In this document: piece by piece, positions 1 to 12,621 of the stretch
Numbering within the stretch: position 1 is the first letter of the stretch
How the letters are laid out: each line of letters begins with the position of its first letter
From: Hymenolepis diminuta
Lineage: Eukaryota; Platyhelminthes; Cestoda; Cyclophyllidea; Hymenolepididae
Assembly (NCBI GenBank): GCA_900708905.1
Contig: CAADRB010000051.1
Location: forward strand, 646,380 to 710,379
DNA length: 64,000 nt
Direction: 5' to 3'
The notes under the pieces: generated by a model
What the model was told of the DNA's origin: nothing
What the model saw: only the letters and a program-made list of their open reading frames with translations
The model's database searches: none
Translations under genes and position numbers: made by a program

Positions 1-186
1 TGGGGAGGGTATTCTGGAACCGCTCTGATGAAAAGCACGCTTTCTATCGCCCCATTTGATACCCCAGTTGATCATCATTTGCTCCTACTTCGATGATCAT
101 CGATCATCGAACATTTTGACCAGCACCCCATATCAAGTGAGAAAACATACTTGTGCAACATTATTACGTATTTTCTATTTTCTCCA

Positions 187-223
<37 letters not shown>

Positions 224-3200
224 GGAAGTAGTGCTTGTGTCGTAGAATGTTTGCGCGAACTTATACGAGAGCACTTGGTTCGAGTTGAAGTGTCATAAGT
301 TTACGCTATAACCACGAGGACTTATGTTTCTCTATCTTCTAGTAGAGATGTTGGCTTTTAGACCGCAATGGTTGGCACCGAAAGGTGAGAGGAGACTGAA
401 CATGTGAATAGTCGGTTGGAAATGTCGATGAACGATGAACGATGATGGATGTGGAAATTGTTGAAGAAAAAGAAGTAGAAGAAGTAGTAGAAGAAGAAGA
501 AGAAGAAGAAGAAGGGGAAGAGGAAGAGGAGGGAGCAGTAGCCCCACGAATTGTCGATGAAGAAGGAGGAGGACAATCTCATGATGGAGCAAGTACGGTT
601 TTCTAAATTCCTGAACAGTAAGGCTGAACTTCCGTGGGACATTTGCTTACCCATGTTGCCAACTGCAAACTCTCATGTCTTACAAGTTAAGGGATTTCAC
701 AATGACCCAGAATGAGATGAAACTTCTGCCAACTGGTAGTTGTCAGAAGTGGGAGGATATTATCTGAACGATCTCGCTGATATGCCAGATGGAGGAAAGA
801 AAAAGTTAGATTGTTATTGAGGAAGTTGTTGAAAGTGAAAGAATCAAGTGTGGCATTAATCGAAGAATGCCTTCGATCAAATTTTAGATAGATAGATAGA
901 TAGTCACCTAAAATTGATGACTATTTAAAATTTGATGAGCCAGTGTCAAGCATCTCGGATTTGTTGAGTGAAAGCCCTTAGAACCGCGGAAACGCTTCGA
1001 ATGTCTTTCTCTCATTGAAGACCTCGATGAGGATTGGGTAATTCGTGCTTGCCGTATGGAAAACTAAGCTTCTGCCTTTATGTGAGGGATCAGTTTAAAT
1101 GTTCACTGCTTTAGAGTTGTTTTCGAGAGCTTTGACAATGGGATGTTTGTCGTCGAGCGCACTTATGTGAATCGAATTTCAGGTGAAACGATGACCCCAA
1201 GTGCCTCCTCGTCTCGTGAATGTGGAAGTAAGTGCTGGCTGTGTGATGAATAGCACCTGGCCTGATTTTGTCCTTACAAATATCACATTTGTAACGGTCA
1301 GTCAGGTGAGGGGATCAGTAGGCACCCGGAGGAAGGATGTGAAGCGGAATGAAAATCCGCAGAAGAATCGCCACGAGTGTGTTGGATAAGGGAGTAGAAA
1401 GGAGGGGAGAAAGAGGAAGCAGTATCCTGAAGTAGTTCCTGCAAATGTGTTGTGTTGGAGATTAGAGGAGAGATGGATGGTTATTCTCGAAGGGAGGATT
1501 GAATTCCATACACTGGATTTACAGTCACCTCAACTCATGTTGGACTCACGTTCTACGCCTGCTCATGTGAGACTGCGAGTAGACGCGTGTGTTAGATTAG
1601 CCTCAGTAGGAGCGTGTCTCTGGTGTCTGGTGGCTCACAAACTAATGGAAGATTGTCACCTCGGAGTTATGAGGAGGAAGTCACATGAGTCGATATAGGA
1701 GTGGGATACAATAATGTGACGTATTGCGTGCAAACATGAACTCAAAATCCTAGAATACCTCTTCACAAGGGTCTGCTCGGATTGTCTCCTATTTAATCTC
1801 AACGTCCAAATAATTAGTGTTATTATTTTGAAGTTAAGAAAAGTTGAATGTAATAATGATACTCTTCTGCACTAGTGGATATAGGGATTCCCTGTAGGAA
1901 GGTGAAAAGTGATGTCGAGCCTAAAACAGTCTTCAGGAAATTGTTTTTGCTTTAATATGCCTATTTATTATTAGAAAAGTATTTATGAAATATTTTTTAT
2001 TCATCTAGCTAGATAGCGTCAATGTTAAAGGACATGCATATTTCATGCTAATATTTTAAAGTTATTCTCCCCTGATTGTAAAAATATTATTGTAGCATTG
2101 ATGTAGCACATAGTTTGGGAATATGAGATATGGATTAGGATCGACTTAAAATAACAAAGATTAGAGTTTTCTAAGCACACCGTTTAAGACTAGAAGCACA
2201 GGATTGAGTTCCATAGGAGTGTGATAGTCATATAACCACAGCAACAAGGGGGCGGTTATGTAGGGGATTATGATTGAGTGTCCAAGTGCTTCAGTTGGGC
2301 AGTGCCTGCGCCTATCTGCCCCAGGAAAATCTAATTCTCACCTCCTTGCTATCTGGCCACTGTTCATGAGTCAGTTAAACTTTATTATTTCATGAGTAAA
2401 ACGTGAAATGCAATGTTTGCAACATTTACTATGATGTACTACAGATTAATTTTAGAAATTTCGAGATGAGTTATTTAACGAGTTTACAAGTGCTTGTTAC
2501 TATTTGTTTCATTTTCGATAAAACTTGTAGCAGTATTATTCACGGGGTTGCGATTCTCAGGAATATACATATATATATCCATCTATTAGGGTTTTAGCAG
2601 AGGTGAAATTTTGCCAAATACTAATAGGTTTTGTTGAAAACGAATCAGAAATATTGGCAGTTAAATATACTGCAACACTATACCGAACTGAAAGATTCAT
2701 CTAAAACTCTGTGGAACAGAGCTGCTTTATGGATTCGATAGCTTTGTGTGGTTCCCTTTTCACGGGACTTTGAAAGATTCCGAATTGACCTTCTTAAATA
2801 TAACCCATTTTGTCAGAAGAGTGCGTTTTTTTGTTATCACTTAAAACATGAATTCCAAGTGCAAAAATTTTCATTAAGTTAACATGCGAACCCGTATTTC
2901 CACTTTTATCAGGGTATAAAGACATGTCTCCACCAGCATAATGTAAGATGAGGGCTACTCTATGGCTGAGTTTGCTCAGATCCCGAAGGCAAAAATAGAT
3001 GAATTTCCTTAAAGAGATTTGAATAGGAAATTATCGGAAATTGTTGTATGGAAATAAATAGCTATCTGGCAACCAAGTACTACAGCTAGCTTAATTTCAG
3101 TCAAGTAAACAGATAATGAAGCTTGTGAGTTTCATTTATGTAACCAGAAAATACTCCACTTAATATACTAATGTATGTTGATTTTTCCCGATTATTTCAT

Positions 3201-3679
3201 ATATAATTATTAGAATTACATACAAAAATGCTCCAAACATAGCCTTATGACACTTTTAAACTGAGTTTCATATAATGTCTAGAGTTCTCCATTAACACCA
3301 ATTACACGCCCACCGGAATCAGATAACATCACTTTGGTTCACTAATACTTAGCTTTCATGTGCATCGTGACTGACTTATTAAAGGATGATAAAAGGTTAC
3401 TTTCTTAGAACGTTTCTACAAGTTTAATTTTATTATTTTGTCTGTATTTGACCTATAGTCTCCTATAAACTGATTTCTTATCAAATGTTATGGTGGAAAT
3501 AACTGAACGTGTTAGCATTTGATCAAGAACGAAATCAGATACTCAGTTAGAACGAGAGATCTTTGTTTGGATAATTTTATTTGAGAATAACAGTCTTACT
3601 TGATATTCTGATACTGCAATTAATAATATATATTTCGTTTATAACTGAGTTTTTAACCGTCAGATTTTATTGTATATTC
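1..3679. other. Intergenic, no supportable gene; microsatellites
   Basis: No open frame here resembles a known family or has convincing splice context. Simple repeats explain the longest frames: an ATT run at about 187-223 gives a poly-Ile frame, a GAA/GAAG tract at about 467-530 gives poly-Glu and poly-Leu frames, and a GATA run lies at about 886-904. The segment at about 1200-1700 is somewhat richer in G+C than its surroundings and has an 83-codon frame (1447-1698, +), but I recognise nothing in it. Confidence 0.5.
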
Positions 3680-4008
3680 TGCAGTAACGTTGGGTATATC
3701 GGGGTTACATCGTTCGAATATTTGAAATTAGTCAAGCCACTCATATCACCAGATCAGTTCAGAGGTGGCAGGCAAGTCACCCCAATTTATTAATAAGTAA
3801 ATTGGGTATATATGCAAGACATTTCCTCGATAGGCGTCAACATCTCTCATCGTCGGTGTTTCTCGCGATGATCGACATCTGTTTAGATATCTATGTGCAA
3901 ACACACAAACTCACAGCTGGACCACCTGTGAACAATATGGTGAAGATCTTATTGTCAGTTAATCATTTTTGTTCGTCAGAGTTTGATAGATATCTACTGG
4001 CTATAGCA
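3680..4008 (-). repeat. 3' LTR of the retrotransposon
   Basis: Direct repeat of 5888-6208. On the minus strand it begins TGCTATAGCC and ends CGTTACTGCA. The base pairs just upstream on the minus strand (GATGGGAGA) are a weak polypurine tract, as expected before a 3' LTR. Several indels separate it from its partner, so the insertion is old. Confidence 0.8.
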
Positions 4009-5887
4009 TCTCCCATCGAAATATGAGACATCCATCTTGAGATTCAAGACGAACCTCTTGGTCGGTCATGACGTTGTCTACTATCCGGTATTTGTTTTGC
4101 ACACATTAAGGTCTCTTAAATTGGAAAACATGACTTGATCGAGGGAAACATGATTTAGCACGCCCAGTCATCGATCTGTCTCTGTCACGAGATCGACCAA
4201 GAGACGAAAGAAATGCCACCGAGACCTGGAAGTACATGGAGAATAATATCTTGGTCGTTTCTTTCGCATCGTTGTTCTACATTGGGGGATCACAAGCTGT
4301 TCGACAGTTAGGGAGCTGTAAGGTATAAAACTCAAAAGTTAATATCATCAAGACTATTTAAAGATTGATGCCTTTCACAGTCCGATAAATCAAATCCCCC
4401 TGGTCTGAGTTGTTTGTGATCGCGAAATCAAATATCCTTATCGGTCTCCACGTCTTAGACATCGCCGTCATGTGGCTTGGTGATTATGGCAACTGTCCAT
4501 TGGTGATTTAAATTATGGTTCACCCACGCTGTGTGTTTTGATAGCAAAATCTTTCCACACACTGTCCTCAAATCTTGACCTCTAAATTCTGCTGCCGGGG
4601 CGGTTTGTTCTGAGGCGACGAGAGACCTCCTTTGCTGAGTAATCGATTGATAGGAGCAAAATTGGGCAAAATGTAGATTTAAACTGTAACTAGCGTTTCT
4701 GGTACGCCATGAGTTTATGAAGGTTAGAGATAGCTGATCTGCTTGTTGTCGGCACGAGTAGAATAACATCGAACTCTTTCAAAAACGAATTTGTTACCGT
4801 AGTGAATGTCGCACCTTTAGTGTGTCCGGAGTGGTAAGTTAGAGTTGAGTTCTGGGAGAATCTGGTTTCGGCGATTGAATATGAATAGAAGGATGAGGGA
4901 TTTCGGCAACATGTAGAATCTGGTCACATTCTCTCACGAGATTCTCCGCATCGGTTGGTTGGAGAGTGTCTAGCAGGTTTCGTTTTCGTTTGGAAACTGG
5001 ATAAGGTTGAACTCATCGATCTACTCTAGGTCCATTAGGTTGATATTTCGACTTTTAACGTAGCACTCAGGAATGTAACATCTCATTGCATCGATACGAA
5101 GAGTCGCACAGCATTAGATATCGAGCCAGTGTCGATTAGGAGCTCAAACAGTATACCATTAATGCTTAGGTTAACATATTTTCTAGAATTAGCATTTACC
5201 TGCATTAACGTACCATAGCTCTGCCTCGTTGATCTGCTCAATGAAAATTCTAGGTAGAAACCTTCTTTGTAACCATTTTCTTTACAGTTCTAGCAGCGAT
5301 GTCTTCGATGAGGATAATGACGCTCTCCACAAAATCAGTATCTTGGAACTGACAGGTCCTGATTTTCGTCGGATAATTGTCGGATGGGGAGTGGGTCCCC
5401 TCGGTCGATAGATGATCGATATTTTCTAGGCCTCTCAGGTTGAACGCTCGAGACTCATGGTTCAGCTCCAGGTTCGAGTTCACGACGAGACCTCTTGATA
5501 TCGAATTTTTTATTTTTCAGAGCTACAGGTTGAAGAATCTTGGACGGACTGCCTACTACGGACCAGGAGTGACTAGATAAATGTCAGAGAACTTTAACTC
5601 CCAAGTCAAGAAAATTTAATTGACACCGCTACCATTTCGTGAAGAAGCACCAGGCCTCATAGTACCATAGGATATGGTACTGTACGAAGAGTCACATAAT
5701 CGAATTCCTATATGGCATCGAAGAACTCCGTCGTCTGCGTCGAAATCGTCTGTCTGCCATCATGTTTCCACTGTATGATGTGAAATGAGATCGAATTCTT
5801 ATGTCGTGTAGAGAAATTGATCTGCCGTCTGTGTCTCCAGCCCATATGTGGATGACACCAGTGAATTCATCTACTACTGTGTCGCCA

Positions 5888-6208
5888 TGTAATAACGTCC
5901 GGTCTATAAGGATCACATCGTTCGAATATTTGGAATTAGTCAAGCCACTCATGTCACCAGATCAGTTTAGAGGTGGCAGGCAGGTCACCCCAATTTATTA
6001 ATAAGCAAATTGGGTTTATATGCAAAACAATTCTTCGGTAAACGTCAATCATCTCTTATCGTCGATGTTTCTCGCGATGATCGACATCTGTTTAGATATT
6101 TATGTGCAAACACACAGCAGGACCGCCTGTGGACACCGTAGTGGAGATCTCATCGTTAGTTAATCATTCTTGTTCGTCAGATTTTGATGACATCTGCTGG
6201 ATATAGCA
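5888..6208 (-). repeat. 5' LTR of the retrotransposon
   Basis: Partner of 3680-4008, with the same TG...CA termini. It borders the primer-binding-like sequence at 5887 and the start of the gag-like region (about 5880-5690, minus). That gag-like region is clearly related to the sequence after the LTR copy at 49817-50151. Confidence 0.8.
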
Positions 6209-6987
6209 TATTAAAAATGAATGATTTGCATACGACCCGAATATTTGGAAAGTTGGCGAATTTATGTTGGACAATTTTTTGATGGAAAATAATAAAAATA
6301 CACTTTTTTATAAGTCAGATTCAGACATAATTGGAGAATAAGATGTAAACATATCTGAAATGGGATCATTAACAGAAATATTGTGTTTTCAGGGTCATCC
6401 TTTAATGAGTGTTTCCGCATCAGGCTTTATTCGGAAATCTTTCAATACATTATTGTTAATAAGTAATAAATTAGCATTTACTGAATTATTCATGTAAATT
6501 TATAAATTGTTAATGAATCATAAACAAAGATTATAGGTCAGAGATTTTAATATTCTTGCTGTGCCATATTTATTTATTCGATCAATTTATTAGAAAAGGG
6601 ATGCCATCTCCTTCAACTTGGTTTATTTCCGACGACAAAATTCAATTCCCAACTCAGTAATTAACATCTTAATAAGTGATTTTAATGTAGTAGACTCTAG
6701 GCTTCGTTGAATTTGTATTCAAGAATTACAAATTATTAATTCATGATTTGGCTTGTCCTGCATTTACTGAATGTCATGTGCTCACATAGTATATCATTCT
6801 CGTTTATTATGCTTTACAAAAGACTTTGAAATGCATGTATTTTTACCGAGGGATCATAATGGTTGTTGTTTATGCTTTCCAGCTTACGTTAATCTGTAAC
6901 CAATAGGTGTAAAATATATACCCGCGTTGCAAGAATTGTACATGTCCTTCAGTTGAAGCTCCAGCTTATTTTTTTATTGATATTATT
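6209..6987. other. AT-rich 5' flank of the DNAAF5 gene
   Basis: AT-rich sequence with no coding signal. It lies directly upstream of the DNAAF5 start codon and probably holds its promoter and 5' UTR. A CCAAT motif is present near 6899. No TATA box or trans-splice acceptor could be assigned with confidence. Confidence 0.4.
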
Positions 6988-9900
6988 ATGGGTTTTACCT
7001 TATCTGAATCTTCCCGTGCTATCACACTACTTAGAAGTGATAGCAAACTTAAAAGAAAGGAATCATTGACTGCCATCGAGCAAGACATTTTCGATAATCT
7101 TTCACTTGCAGACATTAATGAAGTCAAACGATACTGTTCTTGGATCATTCCTCACCTTGTGTTGTTAATTTCAGATCCTGTTGAAAGCCATCGTGAAAGG
7201 GTCTTGAGTATTCTTTCTTCATTATGTGGACAAATTGAAGAGTCGTCTTGCTTTATTCCTCATGTAACTCAAATACTGGTTAAGCGTTTTACTGCAGAAG
7301 ACTCCTACGAAGAATCTGAAGAAATCCGTTTAAGTTCACTTAAACTCCTTTATGCTATATTAGTAAAAATTCGTAGTGCTTCTTCCTGTTTTGATGACTA
7401 TTGCATTATTCTTCAAAAGTCGCTTGAGGACTCCTTTCATGAAGTCAAGGTTATGTGCTGCAGTATTCTTTGTGTGTTAGCGAAAAAGTTTTCTTCTTTA
7501 TTCTACCATACTGCTGAGGCCTTGCTTAATTCTCTTTTGCGAAACATTGTTCATCAACAGCATAAAGTTCGTTTTGCCACGGTTGAGGCCATTGGAGTCG
7601 TTTTTATGTACTGTAATGGCAAATTTGTTGATATTACTATCACACCGTTAACTCAACGCCTTTTCGATCCCTCTATCTCAGTTCGAAAAGCCGTAATTCA
7701 AGTCATTGGAGAGTGGCTTCTTAATCTGCCTGATCGATACTCCTATCACACTAAATTGATTCCCCTTATTCTGAGTGGCCAGATAGATGAATGTAATGAG
7801 ATTCGCGAAGAAGCTATGGCTATTTGGGATGATATCGGGTTGAAATTTCAAAAGGAAAATGAAAATGACCTCAAAGATAAGATCGATTTTGATTCCGGAA
7901 AACCATTCCACTATCCAGCTGACCAGTTTCGACCTAACTTCGGTAAGTTATTGTTCATAGTATTGTGTTATAAATTCTAGTTAGTAGTATGTACAATACA
8001 CCTGTGTCATGGTGTAATGCAAAATTGTTCGGTAAAATTGTGTTTTACAAATTGGGGCAAACGGAGAGATGTGTGACTTGTTATATTATATTTAATTGTG
8101 GAAAGAATGTATTAATGTCGCGGTGATTACCATACTCGGGTGCATGGTCAGATGTCACGGCTTTGACTTCTACGTGGTGCGCGTCCAGTGAGTGGAATGG
8201 CCAACCGCATTAGTTAATTCTGGCTAATAATGCTTGCAGAATTCAAATTTCTCGTCGGAGTGGTTCCATGGCCCTTCTCAATCGAACAAGGCTACATGGA
8301 AATGCTTTCCTAAGTGGGCTTGGTTGTTATTAAACTTAGGTCGAGTATTGTTTTGATTCTCTGTCCTAATAATCTTAACTTAAAGCGGGACTTTAAAAGT
8401 TTTTGTTATTTTTATGAAAGAACTTTTCTCCCCTTTCTCGTTTTCTGCAAACCGGGCCCTAAGAATACTCTTTTGGAGTGATTCAGTCTTACTCTTCTAT
8501 CTGCATATTAATTTCGATTTCTATTTTTTTATAAGGTTGTCGTGAGCTCATAAGCCGATCGGCCTCACGCCTTTTGCCTGGTCTTTGTAACGACTTACGA
8601 GATTGGCAAGAAGCTACTCGCCACAAAGCCGCCGGATTACTGCCCATAATTTTGTTGCATTTGGAGTCCGCTATCACCCAGCACACTCAAACTCTCATCA
8701 CTGGTCTCTGCAGTGGAGTAGCGGAGATACTTCTTCGAGTTTCTCTCAATTCTTCCTTTCACCTTATTCTCATGAGTCCACAACGTGGCTTGCCTTCACT
8801 CTCTAGTCTTTCTTGTCAAAAGAAGACCCGCAGTTGCGCTACACACACTGCAGCTCTTAGTGGAGAAACTGCAGAGGCTTTCACTGTTCTCCATCAACTC
8901 TTTGGAGCTGCTAGATATGTCTCCTGTTTTGTGGAACCTCAGATATGGTGGAAACTACTTAGCGAGAACTCTCGACGGTGTTTGGAGTCTACATCTCCGG
9001 CTAGTCTTGCATCTAATTACTTCCTGTTGGCTAATCTTCTTGCTGGTTCCTCGTTAGAACCTCTCATCGCTTGTTCAGATGGCGAATTAAGCAGTACATG
9101 TCCCCTACTTCGCATCACTGCCTACTTGACTTCAGACGAGCAAATTTCTTGTGCTGCTTTCGCCTCAAAATCGGGTCTTCTTGAGTGTGCCAATGCTTTA
9201 ATTGCCCTCCTGAAAGAAATTGTGGAAAAGGTGGAGAAAAGTTGCATTCCCCGTGGAGACTCGGGCGAAGGTGTCTTGAAACAAATTTCCGAAAAGGTGA
9301 GATGTGGATATTGTGATAATCTTTTTCCCCATTAGGTGCTAGAGGATACGTTCTTTCTGCTAATGGCTATCAGCGCTGGTTGGAATGAGGGCCTTGAACG
9401 CACAGAATTTGTCGTAGAATTTAATGACCAAGTTGGGCGATTGTTATGTCAGTTATCTCAACTACAACACACCCTGCTCAAAGACGATGCGCCGAAGGGG
9501 GAAGCCCATTCAGATGCTGAAATGCCGGAAGAAGCACTTATTACAGAAGCTAAACGAACTGGTCAGATTCTTGAGCGGTTATACGGCTATCAGTTACCTA
9601 AAGTAAGTATCCGGTTACAAGATTGATAACACGAATTTAGCTTCTCAGACGATTAGATACCAGTCGAAAAGAGAAGGGTCGATGCTGGCATGCCAAATCC
9701 ACAGATTTGAGTATATTCATTCACGCAGTACTTGCAGCTGGCCCTGGTTTACTTCTTGGCTTGGAACCGACTACTTGCGTATGCAATGCAAATGGAAAGG
9801 ATAAAACCAATTATCAGGTGGATATCAACGAATCTCCACTCATGTTGACCTTGCGTCTGCTTGAAGAGGGCTGTGGTCTTGGGGAGCCACTGGATGTGAA

Positions 9901-12621
9901 CAAAGGTGGTGGTGGTACGTCGACGAATCCACTTGCGCTTGCTGCTGAGGCTGAATTGCATCTCCGTGGATTGCTGCTGTTAATGCGTCTCAGTGAGCAT
10001 GCTCGAGTGAGGGTATGTGTGTCGACAATTCCTCATAGTTTATGAATACTTAATAATTTAGGCTAGGTAAACAAATACTATAACTTTTTATCATAGAAAA
10101 ACGTCTGAACTCAGGGAAAAATAATGGGAGTCAATAAGGATTAAGGTAAGAAGATCGAGGGGAGGTAGGAAATAGCCTTAAAATATTTAAATTTGGATTC
10201 GGGTTGTACGCCGTTCCACACTTTTCTGTCCCCTGATTGAATTCACGTTTGCTGGATCTTGCGCCTACTAGCTGATTTATTAATTATTAGCGTTATTTAG
10301 ACAAATTATCCTTCTAATAGTTAAGATTCTAACGGATATGAGCTAACACGAACTGAACTTAGAGTAATATAAAATAATCCATGTTTATTTATAGAGTATA
10401 TGCATACTGCATTGGTTGGATAGTCGAATTACCAGGCGGCAAGAGAGAGAAAATCGGTCTGTGGAGTATGGTATTCTTAATCGTTTTTATTATTATTCTG
10501 CTAATATTAATGTTTTTCATTTTCTTAACATTTTCAGATCTTTTTGTTTGTACGTGTAAACGCTTCTCGTAGAATTCTCTTCTATTCCACCGATCAGCTA
10601 ACTGAGTAGTTGGTTGTGTGAATTAAATAGACTGTTCTCCAGATATCGACACTTTTGAAGTACATCTTAGTCGACGAGCCCATACCATAATAATTATTAT
10701 TATTAACTTCAGTTTTATCCAATTCGAGAGGAAGCGGCTACTGCCTGCCGTCCAGCATTGTTGAGCCATCGGAGGATTAGTCTGTATCCTTTCCGACTAG
10801 CTAGAAAAAGTTTTGACGATTTTGAAAAACGAGCGCCGCCTCTGAAAACCTGTTGTTTTGAGAGATTATTATTATAACATCTAAAATATGCTATAACATT
10901 TGTCCTTTTCCCTTCCTATAGGTGGTTATGACACAGCCGCGTCTCTTTAGATACTGCCTGGAGAGACTTGTGCTACCTTCATGTCTGTGGAGAGCGGGTC
11001 GCACGGCAGAGGCTATGCGAAAAGCCGCCGCAACATCTCTAGTGGCTCTCCTAGCTGCTGTCGTTCCTCTCAACCCTCCAACACCTGCTTCTCACTCATC
11101 TTCTGAAGGTGTATCTCCTCGTGAAAGAATGCTCGATCAATGGCTAGACGAACGTATTGGGCCAACAAAGGGCAAACTTATCGAGTTGAGAAACAAGAAT
11201 GGTAGACTCTGTTCCTTTATCTTTTCTTATAACTTTCCACGTACTTAGACATTATTACTGCTGTCAATGGCACAAAAATAATAATATTTTACGAATTTTA
11301 ATCATGGGAAAGCATCTAAATATGCGGGATAACAAACGGGTCTAATAAGACATGAATTAAGCTAAGCAGTCATCAAGTAGTAGGTAATGAAGTCAGGACA
11401 TCACAAGTTTTACTTTACTTGAATTCAGTAGTACCGATTTGTCAATATTTTCAAAAGAAGAAAGTTCATTTTGTGATCTAATGTTCAATTTTTATCGTGA
11501 GTGAGATATTGTCCAATATATTCTGAGCTAGTTGATCAGTTGACGTATGCCCGTAGTTGATCATGCCACCCCGATCTATCTGTATCTTTTTACTGCCAAG
11601 AGCAGATATCTGGGACTAACAAGCACTTATTTCTTGTAAGATTTGCAACGTTCTGAAACGGCAATTTTGTAATAAGAATATTACATTTATGGAACTGTTA
11701 TCGCGATAACTTTTGAAGGATATTTTATCCTGTAATGAAGTATTATTTTCTCTCATTCTGTTATTTTTTCTTTTAGCTCTTTTGAGCAGTCGAATCCGTC
11801 TAATTGATCGTCCAATGCTATCTTCCGGTAATGTTGAGGATACGGGACGTTTGGCTAACCTCGGTTTGATTAGTGCTGCTTCTCCACGACTTCTAGCTCA
11901 ATTATTAGCTCGATTAGGAGGGCTTTTAACTGATGATGTTGAAGCTACTCGGCTTCTTGCCTGTACCGGTCTTACCCTACTATTTGGAGGTATCTTTTCT
12001 GGAGGCTCTGAAGATGCAATTGGTGAAGAACGAAGTACTTCTGTTGATGGAAAATATATACCAGGAGCTTTTCTTCGTTCTCCAGCCTGGTTTCTGCCTC
12101 TATTGGAAGATGACTCGAAAGGAATTGAAGAAGTCGATATCGATGGATATGGTGACAAGATGCCTGGTTTAACAGCTCCACTGCCAAATTCCTTGGGCGA
12201 TAAAGTCTACCGATTTTATCCTAACCTTCTCAAGGCTCTTGATGATGGTTCAGATGATGTTCGCCTGCGAGCTGCTGACGCCTTTGTGACATGGTTTTGG
12301 GTAATGTCTCCCAACCTGGTCGATCGACCACTACATGTCTCATCTTTGCAGCCTTCTCAAGAAACTACTTCTGAATTAAAACTGAACCCTATTTATTCCG
12401 CAGTTGTGGATGATCTCATTTCCACAGTTGCAATACACCTTGATGATGGTGAGAGTGTAGTACGGGCAGCTGCTGCTCGTGTGATACTTCGAATCTCTCA
12501 AATTGCGCCAGACTCAGTGAATAGAGTTTTGAGGGGAGCTCTTGAACGGCATAGATCGCCCCAGCTATGTGAGGCTCTTTTGTCCTCTTTGGAGTGGCGT
12601 TGTGAGGATGCGAAGATATAA
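6988..12621 (+). CDS. DNAAF5: Dynein axonemal assembly factor 5 (HEATR2-like)
   Basis: Cytoplasmic HEAT-repeat protein needed to preassemble axonemal dynein arms before transport into cilia; in a flatworm that means flame cells and sperm. Exons: 6988-7942, 8536-9296, 9336-9602, 9641-10012, 10922-11201, 11777-12621. All junctions are GT-AG with matching phases, giving 1159 residues. Exon 1 is almost entirely HEAT repeats and ends in the family-typical LLNLPDRYSY region and RPNFG/CREL junction. Exon 2 opens with the conserved LRDW...THQ-type repeat. Exon 5 has a WRAGRTAEA motif and exon 6 the YPNLLKALDD...DVRLRAA block, both matching the vertebrate protein as I recall it. The start is the first Met of the open exon 1, in line with family N-termini. 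It is longer than the roughly 855-residue human protein; Gly/Ser-rich and acidic insertions account for part of this. Introns 2 and 3 are only 39 and 38 nt. Confidence 0.92.
8120..8345 (+). repeat. SINE-like repeat in DNAAF5 intron 1
   Basis: Shares the core GTGGCCAA-type string, then GCATTAGTTAA and TCTGGCTAATAA, then GAATTCAA...CTCGTC, with copies at 19440-19640 and 36668-36885. The tRNA-like head seen in the 36.7-kb copy is degenerate here. Boundaries are approximate. Confidence 0.6.
11500..11610 (+). repeat. Dispersed repeat fragment in DNAAF5 intron 5
   Basis: Contains GTTGATCAGTTG, TGATCATGCCAC and TTTTTACTGCCAAGAGCA. Close matches occur at 19795-19900 (+), about 58480-58620 (-) and about 59650-59760 (-). 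Class unknown; no termini identified. Confidence 0.4.

Larger units (their letters stand above)
3680..6208 (-). mobile_element. Internally deleted LTR retrotransposon (Ty3/gypsy-like), minus strand
   Basis: Two direct repeats of 329 and 321 bp (3680-4008 and 5888-6208) flank a 1.9-kb interior. Both start TG and end CA. Just inside the 5' LTR (minus strand, from 5887) the sequence begins TGGCGACACAGTAG, a primer-binding-site-like TGG start. The interior carries decayed gag-pol: a CCHC-type zinc knuckle (5295-5254) with an internal stop and its His and last Cys changed to Tyr, then 40 codons later, in the same frame, an aspartic protease motif LIDTGS with the DTG codons at 5133-5125. Multiple stops follow. 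A 2.5-kb length is too short for full gag-pol, and no RT motif was recognised. No clean target-site duplication was found. A related copy in the opposite orientation lies at 49817-50520. It is inactive. Confidence 0.8.

Noticed and set aside
56..298. 80-residue open frame with a long Ile run
   Set aside because: The frame is an artefact of the ATT microsatellite, with no flanking coding signal.
332..654. Two overlapping minus-strand frames, Leu-rich and Phe-rich
   Set aside because: Both come from the GAA/GAAG tract at about 467-530 read in different frames.
1447..1698. 83-residue plus-strand frame
   Set aside because: No recognisable domain, no splice context, single moderate-length frame in otherwise noncoding DNA.
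5692..5952. 86-residue minus-strand frame as a host gene
   Set aside because: It spans the LTR/gag boundary of the retrotransposon and recurs in the copy at 50 kb.
10711..10871. Possible extra DNAAF5 exon (FYPIREEAATACRPALL) after a TAACTTCAG acceptor
   Set aside because: Exons ending at 10012 and starting at 10922 already join in phase 0 and match the family without a gap; this segment has no good donor in phase.
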